NCBI GenBank assembly: GCA_964196195.1
Contig: CAXMSE010000018.1
Coordinates: 1-64,000 of the forward strand
Length of the DNA: 64,000 nt
Origin: OFTM10 sp964196195
GTDB lineage: Bacteria; Actinomycetota; Acidimicrobiia; Acidimicrobiales; Aldehydirespiratoraceae
Reading direction: 5' to 3'
The notes beneath the pieces were generated by a model, which worked only from the letters and a program-made list of their open reading frames with translations, made no database searches and was not told where the DNA came from. Numbering within the stretch: the first letter of the stretch is position 1; each line of letters begins with the position of its first letter. Positions 25,786 through 32,535 of the stretch are shown here, piece after piece. A program made the translations under genes and the position numbers.

Positions 25786-27240
25786 TCAGTCGCCGTCGAG
25801 GTCGTCGAAGTCTGCAGTCAGGTCGCCCATCGATTCGTCGATCAAGTCGAAGTGGTCGGCCGGGCTCTCGTTCACGGCAACGACGGGGTCCTCCATCACC
25901 ACTTGCGGAGCCGGTTCGCTCATCTCACCCACATCGCCGGAGACGTTCGCCAACTCGGCCACCACGGGAACCTCGATCGCTTCAGCCTGGTTTGACTCCT
26001 CCGCGGCCTCACGGCGATCCGTCACGATGTCTTCGATCTTCGCCCCACCCTCCAGATAATCTCTCTGTGCTTCAGTCAGCGGTAGAACGGATTTGGTCGG
26101 CGGCTCGACCGTCAAGTCGAATTCGGTACCCCAATCTTCGACCGCCTCCTCGAGGCCCGCCACCGAATCGGCCCTCAGCGGGTCGGCGGCGAGCGGATCA
26201 GTGCCGAGCCGCACCTCGATGAGATCGGGAATCTTGTCGCCGTCGGTGTCTCGGTTGTCCGGATCGGTACCCAGCCCTGCCTCAGCGACATCGGTTAGAC
26301 CATCCTGATCGCGATCGCCGACCGCGCCGAAGTTGAGGACTCTTCCCATCTCCTGGGCGTCGTCGGGGATACCGTCACCGTCGCTGTCTTCGGTCGAGGA
26401 TGGAATCTCGATTGCGTAGCGGTCCTCGCCATCCAAAGTGCCGTCGTTGTTGCTGTCGGAATCCGTAGGGCTGTACTTGCCGCCCTGAATCTCGGTGTAG
26501 TCGCTGAGACCATCACCGTCGGTGTCCCAATGAACGGGGTTGGTACCTTCGTCGACCTCCCACCCGTCCGGCATCAGATCACCATCGGTGTCGGCCTTGA
26601 ACGGGTCCGTTCCGTGCCTGAACTCCTCAGCAGTTGTGAGCTCGTCCGCATCGGGATCTGACTCCGCTATTCGATCAACCAGAGCACCCGCCACTCCTCC
26701 CGTCGCGGCATCGACGAGATTCCCGATCGCCGCCAGCGGGTCCTCAAAGAAGCTCGGGTCATCGTCGACGGGCACGGGTTCGGCCATCCGAGCGGTTGTC
26801 AGGATCTCCGAACCGGATCGAACGAAACCCTCAGGACTGTCGGAGTCCATGGGGTCAGAGAGCAAGTCGGTTTCCAAACCATCGGACACGCCGTCATCGT
26901 CAGAGTCGGGATTGAGCGGATTCGTGCCCATGCCCGCTTCGAATCCGTCGTCAAGGCCGTCCTTATCGGTATCCCGCCGGAGAGGGTCGGTGCCCAGCCG
27001 CACCTCCTCCGCGTTGGTCAGTTTGTCACCATCCGGATCCTGATCAGCCAATTCCTCGAGTGCCAACTTGGCGGCCTCGGCCGCCGAACCAAGGGCGCCA
27101 GCCAATTTGTCGAAGGCCCCTCCGAAGAATCCCGAGTCGTCGTCACTCGAAGCATCCTCCACCGGCGAGTCGTCTTTCGCGTCGGACTCGCCGTCTCCCC
27201 CGGCGGCCCGCCCCCAAAGGTCTTCATCCCTGGTCGCCAT
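25786..27240 (-). CDS. Acidic protein with thrombospondin-type-3-like repeats (484 aa)
   Basis: Calcium-type repeats of the form DTDGDGLSD / GTDPLNPDSDDDG occur at about 68-135, 194-300 and 305-355. Two helix-plus-repeat modules are visible: GFFGGAFDKLAGAL before DPDGDKL, and SFFEDPLAAIGNLV before DPDADEL. The C-terminal third is acidic and ends DESMGDLTADFDDLDGD. No signal peptide is present, which is odd because such repeats normally work outside in calcium. The first ATG at 27240 overlaps the stop of the upstream paralogue (TGATG). Calcium binding is inferred from the repeat type. The function is unknown. Confidence 0.85.
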   Translation of the reverse strand: MATRDEDLWGRAAGGDGESDAKDDSPVEDASSDDDSGFFGGAFDKLAGALGSAAEAAKLALEELADQDPDGDKLTNAEEVRLGTDPLRRDTDKDGLDDGFEAGMGTNPLNPDSDDDGVSDGLETDLLSDPMDSDSPEGFVRSGSEILTTARMAEPVPVDDDPSFFEDPLAAIGNLVDAATGGVAGALVDRIAESDPDADELTTAEEFRHGTDPFKADTDGDLMPDGWEVDEGTNPVHWDTDGDGLSDYTEIQGGKYSPTDSDSNNDGTLDGEDRYAIEIPSSTEDSDGDGIPDDAQEMGRVLNFGAVGDRDQDGLTDVAEAGLGTDPDNRDTDGDKIPDLIEVRLGTDPLAADPLRADSVAGLEEAVEDWGTEFDLTVEPPTKSVLPLTEAQRDYLEGGAKIEDIVTDRREAAEESNQAEAIEVPVVAELANVSGDVGEMSEPAPQVVMEDPVVAVNESPADHFDLIDESMGDLTADFDDLDGD

Positions 27241-29174
27241 CAGTCACCATCGATTTCGTCGCTGTCGATGAGCAGGGAATCGACCGAAGTGTCGATGCTC
27301 TCGAAGGTGTCGGTGGGCTCGTCGCTCGTAATGGCTGGCTCCTCCACGACCACCTCTGGCGCAGTGATCGCCTGCTGGTCGAGTTCGGCGATCACCTCGT
27401 CGATACCTTCCAGGGCCGGATCGGTGATCACCATCTCCGGTTCCAGAAGCTCATCATCGCCCACCGGAACCTTCGTCTCGGCAAGTTTCTGAGCGGCCGC
27501 CTCTTCTTCAGCAAGGGCCGCCTCCCAAGCGGCGTTGTCCCGGTCCTTCAGAATGGCCTCGGCCTTGCCCATACCTTCCAACAGGTCGCCCCTCTCAGTC
27601 CCGTCCGAGGGGCCCTCGTCGGCGAACATGGCCGGTATCGGATCGGCGACAAGCGGGTCGGTGCCGAGTCGCACCTCGATGAGGTCGGGCATCTTGTCGC
27701 CGTCGGTGTCGCGATTGTTGGGATCGGTGCCGAGCTTGGCTTCAGCGACATCGGTGAGGCCGTCGTGGTCGGCATCAGTCGTGCCACCAATGTTTCTGCC
27801 TGCGAATACGGCGCCCATCTCGTCCATGTCATTGGTTATTCCATCGAAATCGTCATCCTGCGTTTGTGAGAACGGGTCGCCACTCGGGATTTCGAAGTCG
27901 TCGTCATCTAGCTCGAAATCGTCGAGCTCTTCATCGCTCAACGATTCCCCTGTATCGGCCGCCGGGGCCTGGCTCTCTCCATCATCGGCCGCATCGTCGG
28001 GTTTGACGGACGGCTCCACAGTCGCGTCGGGAGAAGACCGTAAGACCGATTCTGCGGCCGAGCGCAGACGCCCGGGGCCTGAGGGTGGCTTCAGTGGGTC
28101 TGTCTCCTTGATATTTATCTCCACAAAATCGGATACGCCATCGAGGTCTGTATCCGGGTTGTTCGGATCGGTGCGGTGTGAAAGGTGCTCAGCAAAATCA
28201 CTCAGGCCGTCGCCGTCGGTATCCCAAGACGTGGGATCGGTGCCGATCTCTATCTCTGCACTGTTTGCAATGTGATCACCATCGATATCTCGCCCGTCGT
28301 CGACATTGGGGTCGGTGCCGAACCGAATTTCGTCCGCTGTCGACAAACCATCTCCGTCGGGATCGGAATCGCCCACCTCTTCCAGTGCCTCGCCGATTTC
28401 GTCGACCAGGGCACTGGCGACTCCACCTGTCATGTCATCGACAACCTCGCCAATCGTGCCGAGAGGATCCCCGAAGAATCCGGGGTCGTCGGACGCTGGG
28501 GATGTACGTCCAGAACGCGTCTTATGCACGGCGTTCTCGGCAGGATCAAGCGGATCGGTGTCGTCCAGGTACTCGATCCCGTCGTCCGTCCCGTCACCAT
28601 CAGAATCGGCCACGAAAGGGTCGGTACCTAGTCTCAACTCGTCCCCTGTGCGCAGTAGGTCGTGATCCGGGTCGGATTCCAACACGCTCTCGAACGCGGA
28701 CTCGGCCTTTTCAGCCGCCGATTTAAAGACATCGGTCACTTGATCGATTGAGTCCTCGAGAAAGCCATTGTCGTCATCCTCGGGCGGGATTCCGCCGAAG
28801 AAGCGCCCCGCAATCTCTGACGGGTCGGCCGGATCCATCGGATCAGAGCCGATTCGGTACTCTTCGCGGTCGGGTAGACCGTCGAGGTCCGAGTCGGCCT
28901 TACGGGGATCGGAGCCATGCTCCAGCTCCTCGGCCGTGGTGAGTCCGTCATGGTCAGGGTCCGACTCGGCAACCTTCTTCAGTGCTGATCCAGCAGCTTC
29001 GGTCGCAGACTCAAAAGCACCCGCCAAGGCATCAAACGAGTCGCTGAAGAAACCCCCCTCATTGTCGGCATCAGCCTCCTCGATTGGCTCCGCCTCCGGC
29101 TCATCGCCGCGCCCGAACAAGCGACCCCAGAAACCCCCGGATCCTCCACCACTGTTCTCGTCTTCGTTCGCCAT
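27240..29174 (-). CDS. Acidic protein with thrombospondin-type-3-like repeats (644 aa)
   Basis: A larger paralogue of the next gene. Three helix-plus-repeat modules begin at residues 40 (GGFFSDSFDALAGAF), 136 (NGFLEDSIDQVTDVF) and 231 (PGFFGDPLGTIGEVV). Each is followed by SDPDxD and several DxDxDGxxD calcium-type loops, with one more block at 465-510. The N-terminus FWGRLFGRG is a possible membrane-binding amphipathic helix. The end is TFESIDTSVDSLLIDSDEI plus a final DGD, similar to the paralogue. There is no signal peptide. ATG 29174 with AAAGGA six bases upstream is chosen over 29189. It is the middle gene of operon II, behind the Hsp70-like gene. Confidence 0.87.
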   Translation of the reverse strand: MANEDENSGGGSGGFWGRLFGRGDEPEAEPIEEADADNEGGFFSDSFDALAGAFESATEAAGSALKKVAESDPDHDGLTTAEELEHGSDPRKADSDLDGLPDREEYRIGSDPMDPADPSEIAGRFFGGIPPEDDDNGFLEDSIDQVTDVFKSAAEKAESAFESVLESDPDHDLLRTGDELRLGTDPFVADSDGDGTDDGIEYLDDTDPLDPAENAVHKTRSGRTSPASDDPGFFGDPLGTIGEVVDDMTGGVASALVDEIGEALEEVGDSDPDGDGLSTADEIRFGTDPNVDDGRDIDGDHIANSAEIEIGTDPTSWDTDGDGLSDFAEHLSHRTDPNNPDTDLDGVSDFVEINIKETDPLKPPSGPGRLRSAAESVLRSSPDATVEPSVKPDDAADDGESQAPAADTGESLSDEELDDFELDDDDFEIPSGDPFSQTQDDDFDGITNDMDEMGAVFAGRNIGGTTDADHDGLTDVAEAKLGTDPNNRDTDGDKMPDLIEVRLGTDPLVADPIPAMFADEGPSDGTERGDLLEGMGKAEAILKDRDNAAWEAALAEEEAAAQKLAETKVPVGDDELLEPEMVITDPALEGIDEVIAELDQQAITAPEVVVEEPAITSDEPTDTFESIDTSVDSLLIDSDEIDGD

Positions 29175-29198
29175 CGATTGTCCTTTCAACTCAGGTAA

Positions 29199-32100
29199 TT
29201 AGGGCAGCTCAGGTGGTGCATTAAAGGAGTCGAGGTCCTCAAGGTCCTCATCAGGCTCCGCCAAGAAGTCGTCGGCGGCGTCTTCGAGACCGGCATCAAT
29301 CTCGTCGAATGGGTCGATCTCCGGCACGATGACGTCGGGCACGATGACGTCCACCCCACCGATTGCGTCTTGCGGCGTCTCGTCGCCGAGGACGTTGGAC
29401 TCCACAGCCTCAAGCTCGACATCAACCCCGGCAATCGCGGTGTCCAACACACTTTCGACATCGACCGTGGGCTCAGGCAGGAGATCGGTGATCTCCTCAC
29501 TGACGAGACTCTCGCGCCCGAGAAGATCATCGGGGGGAAGCTCGGCACCGGCGGCGCCGCCTCCTGAGCTCTCTCGCGTCTGCTGATCGGGCATGTAGAT
29601 CGTCTCATCCTGTCCGCTTACCAGATCGGCCGCGGCCGTCGACCCCACCACTCCGCTTACGAGATCGGCCTCGAACGTTGGTTCAGCCACTGTTTCTCGG
29701 CCCTCGGTCGTCGTCTCAGCGAATTCCGCCGCCTTAGCGAATACCCCAGCGTGTGCAGCTGGGGCGTCCTCCGCCATCAGGACTTCGAAAGAGTCGACGA
29801 TCGCTCCCATTACCGGCGCTTCGGCGTCCGGTAGGTCCGGGGGCACAGAGTCCTCTGCGCCGCTCTCTTGATTCGGCTCCGCTTGGCTGGGCTCGCCTGG
29901 CTCCGCCTCATCAGTCGAAGCAGGCTCGTCGACCTCAGCAGGAACGTCGGAATCAACCGGCTCATCTTCACCGGTCTCTGACTCCTCGCCTGCCTCAGAC
30001 TCCTCTGCGTCGTCCGGCTCCGGCGGCTCGCCAGAATCAGCAGGCTGATCCTCATCAGCATCTGGCTCGCCGGGGTCGTCATCGCGCTGTTCTTCGACGA
30101 GCGCATCGATCTTGAGATCCTGGGCAAAGTCCCCGACCTGGTCGTTGAAGTTCAACCGCAGATCGGCGATGGCATCCTCAGCTGACTGGCCTGGAATAGC
30201 TATTGCTCGATCGATCATTCCCTGCAACGTCTCACGAAGCTCAGCGGCTTCGGCCGGGTCTGCGCCGGCCGGCGGTTCCCAGCTCTCGAGCCGTTCGCTG
30301 AGACGACCACGGAACTCGGCGACCTCGGTCTCCACCGCCTCAGCATCTTCGATCTGGCGCCGTTGCTCGTCGATCACCGCTTCGATCCGCTGGTCCTGGG
30401 CGAAGTCACGAACCCGGTCCTCGAACTCAAATTTGAGTGCTGCAACCGCGTCGTCGACCTCCTGGCCCGGATAGGGCTGGAATCGGTCGAGCAAGCCTTC
30501 GAGATCACGGTCGAGGCGAGCAGTGTCCTCGGGGTCTGCGCCCTCGGGGACAGCCAAGCTCTCGAGGCGTTCCCGCAGCTGAGCCCGGATCTCTTCGATG
30601 CGCGGATCGCTGACGATCGCGCTGACCGGCGGAGGCGGAGGTGGAGGCGCCGGTGTGGGGGCTGGTGCTGGCGCCGGAACTGGGGCTGAGGCTGGCGCCG
30701 GAGTACCTGCCGGTGCTGGCGCTGAGGTGGCTGCCGGCGCTGGGGCCGGCGGAGACGTCACCGCCTGAGGCTGAAACACCGCAGCAGCGATGCGCCCCTG
30801 AGGGCTCGGAGTGAAGACCCCGGGGTCGGGCGCCGGTGCCGCGAGGCCCGGATCTACCGAAGGGGCGGCCGATGCCGCTTCGGTGGAAGTGTCCGAAAGT
30901 CGCTGTGCGGTGGCAACTTCGGGGTTCGTCGTACCCACATCGGCACCTTCGGCGACAGGCGAGCTGTCGGAGGTGAGCTCGATCGTGTCCTCGATCACTC
31001 GTTCGCCGTTTTCGTCGCGGAAATAGCGCCAGGCCGCATAACCACCACCCGCGCCGGCTCCCATCACGCCCGCCGCGGCTGCCGCCCGACCGATAGTTCC
31101 GAGCCGCGAAGAGCGGCCCGACGCCTTGGAACCGGTGGCGCCCTTCTCGGTCGACGCCGAGGACGGCGACGCCACGGCTGCAACCGCCGCGGCTGGTTGG
31201 GTGGCGACCGTGCCGGCAGCCGCACCTTGGGCTACTGCTGTGTTGTGATCGATATCTGTGAGCACCGGACGACCGGTGTGGTCGCCCACCCGCTCAGCCA
31301 CCATCGGCATCTGAGACGTACCCCCCACCAGCAACACACCCGACAAGGCAGCCATGTCGACGCCGGCGGAAGCAACCGCTCGATCGAGGGCACCCAGAGT
31401 GTCGTCGATGCGGGGGCCGAGGGCTCCCTCCAGTTCGGCGCGCGTCATGCGAACTTCGGTGACCAAGGAAGGCAAGCGCACCGGAATCGTCACGTCGGTA
31501 TCGGCAGACAAACCCTCCTTGGCTTCGGTACAGGCAACCCGAAGGGCCACGATCGAACGCCTGACCTCCGGATCGGCGGTATCGAGCTGGCCCAAGGCCC
31601 CATCGAGCGATTTGTCGACATGGGAGAGCACAAGCTGATCGACATCGATCCCACCCAGGCGCTCGAGGCCTTCGGGACGGCCGAGAACTTCAGCGCCGCC
31701 CTCCCCGACGCGCACAACTGCAGCGTCGAAGGTCCCCCCACCAAAATCGTAGACAGCCACAAGCGCGCCCAGCTCGAGACCGCCAGCCGACGCGTAATGC
31801 AGGGCGGCAGCGGCCGGCTCGGCGATGAGTTCGACCTCGCCCAGATCGGCGAGCCTTCCGGCGTCGCGCAGAAGCTCCAGTTTGTATTCGCCCCAATTGG
31901 CCGGATGAGCGAGGCGCACAAGCTCTACCTGCCCACCGGCCCGATCGGCCACCGCACGAAGCAGATGACTGGTGAGAACCTCGGCACCCCTGGGTGTCCC
32001 GTCGAGGATGTAGGGAGTGGTGTCGCCCAGTCGACGCTTGAATTCACGAGCCCCGCTCCCAGGACTCTCGGCGATACGGCGCTCCGCGGCGATGCCGGTA

Positions 32101-32243
32101 AGGACCTGGTCCCCATCAAAGGCCACGACCGAAGGCATCGACGTCGAATCGGCCTCGAGCGATACGACGTCGACCGATCCGTCGCGCGAAACGACTGCTG
32201 AGGTGAAGGTGGTGCCGAGGTCGACACCCAGTCCGATGCTCAT
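29199..32243 (-). CDS. Hsp70-like ATPase with membrane segment and long acidic C-terminus (1014 aa)
   Basis: Residues 1-345 are an Hsp70/actin-type ATPase domain: VDLGTTFTSAVV (phosphate 1), YDFGGGTFDAAVV (phosphate 2, ~165) and LLVGGTSQMPMV (adenosine, ~305). The normal peptide-binding domain is absent. Instead there is a Gly/Ala-rich probable membrane helix (~386-405), an Ala/Pro linker (~485-540), two copies of an ~80-residue helical module (547-628 and 644-720, both ending DFAQDxxIxA), and about 290 mostly acidic residues. The ATG at 32243 has AGGAG five bases upstream; the longer frame upstream overlaps the promoter. It is the first gene of operon II, behind the conserved promoter 32266-32349. 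Confidence 0.9.
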   Translation of the reverse strand: MSIGLGVDLGTTFTSAVVSRDGSVDVVSLEADSTSMPSVVAFDGDQVLTGIAAERRIAESPGSGAREFKRRLGDTTPYILDGTPRGAEVLTSHLLRAVADRAGGQVELVRLAHPANWGEYKLELLRDAGRLADLGEVELIAEPAAAALHYASAGGLELGALVAVYDFGGGTFDAAVVRVGEGGAEVLGRPEGLERLGGIDVDQLVLSHVDKSLDGALGQLDTADPEVRRSIVALRVACTEAKEGLSADTDVTIPVRLPSLVTEVRMTRAELEGALGPRIDDTLGALDRAVASAGVDMAALSGVLLVGGTSQMPMVAERVGDHTGRPVLTDIDHNTAVAQGAAAGTVATQPAAAVAAVASPSSASTEKGATGSKASGRSSRLGTIGRAAAAAGVMGAGAGGGYAAWRYFRDENGERVIEDTIELTSDSSPVAEGADVGTTNPEVATAQRLSDTSTEAASAAPSVDPGLAAPAPDPGVFTPSPQGRIAAAVFQPQAVTSPPAPAPAATSAPAPAGTPAPASAPVPAPAPAPTPAPPPPPPPVSAIVSDPRIEEIRAQLRERLESLAVPEGADPEDTARLDRDLEGLLDRFQPYPGQEVDDAVAALKFEFEDRVRDFAQDQRIEAVIDEQRRQIEDAEAVETEVAEFRGRLSERLESWEPPAGADPAEAAELRETLQGMIDRAIAIPGQSAEDAIADLRLNFNDQVGDFAQDLKIDALVEEQRDDDPGEPDADEDQPADSGEPPEPDDAEESEAGEESETGEDEPVDSDVPAEVDEPASTDEAEPGEPSQAEPNQESGAEDSVPPDLPDAEAPVMGAIVDSFEVLMAEDAPAAHAGVFAKAAEFAETTTEGRETVAEPTFEADLVSGVVGSTAAADLVSGQDETIYMPDQQTRESSGGGAAGAELPPDDLLGRESLVSEEITDLLPEPTVDVESVLDTAIAGVDVELEAVESNVLGDETPQDAIGGVDVIVPDVIVPEIDPFDEIDAGLEDAADDFLAEPDEDLEDLDSFNAPPELP

Positions 32244-32265
32244 GTGGGCTCCTATCGCCAATGAT

Positions 32266-32349
32266 GAGAGTAGGGTCCGCGCCGCCTTCTGTCCTCCGGA
32301 AGATTCCCGGTTCGGTTCCCGGGTCCTATCCCAGGGAGCTCCCCGGGTC
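32266..32349 (-). promoter_or_regulatory. Conserved promoter B of ini-like operon II
   Basis: On the minus strand: three related copies GACCCGGGGAG (32339-32349), GACCCGGGAACC (32314-32325) and AACCGGGAAT (32303-32312), then exactly 28 bp to CCTACTCTC (32266-32274). A -35-like AGGACA lies 17 bp before the TACTCT. The match with 25073-25131 in box sequence, spacing and -10 is unlikely by chance. The distal copy lies inside the small gene 32326-32535. Confidence 0.65.
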
Positions 32350-32535
32350 GTCGTCCGCGTCGAGATCGCGCAGACGCTGAACCGGCGGGGTGTCGGCCAA
32401 ACCGGCCAGAAACGCCCTCTGTTCATCGCTGAGCTCAGCCTCGGCGCCATCCTCATCAACCCAGGGATCGGGCGGATCAGCGGGAACGAGATCGTCGAGC
32501 TCGCTCATCCAGTCGTCATCGCGTGGAGTTGTCAT
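32326..32535 (-). CDS. Small acidic protein coupled to the LuxR-type regulator (69 aa)
   Basis: ATG 32533-32535 overlaps the stop of the large regulator (ATGA), the usual sign of translational coupling. The product begins MTTPRDDDWMSELDDLVPAD, is strongly acidic and has a short predicted helix (LSDEQRAFLAGLAD). There are no cysteines, signal peptide or membrane segment. Its 3' end runs into promoter B of the next operon. It may modulate the regulator or share the acidic-tail interaction seen in the region; both are guesses. I do not recognise a family. Confidence 0.6.
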   Translation of the reverse strand: MTTPRDDDWMSELDDLVPADPPDPWVDEDGAEAELSDEQRAFLAGLADTPPVQRLRDLDADDDPGSSLG

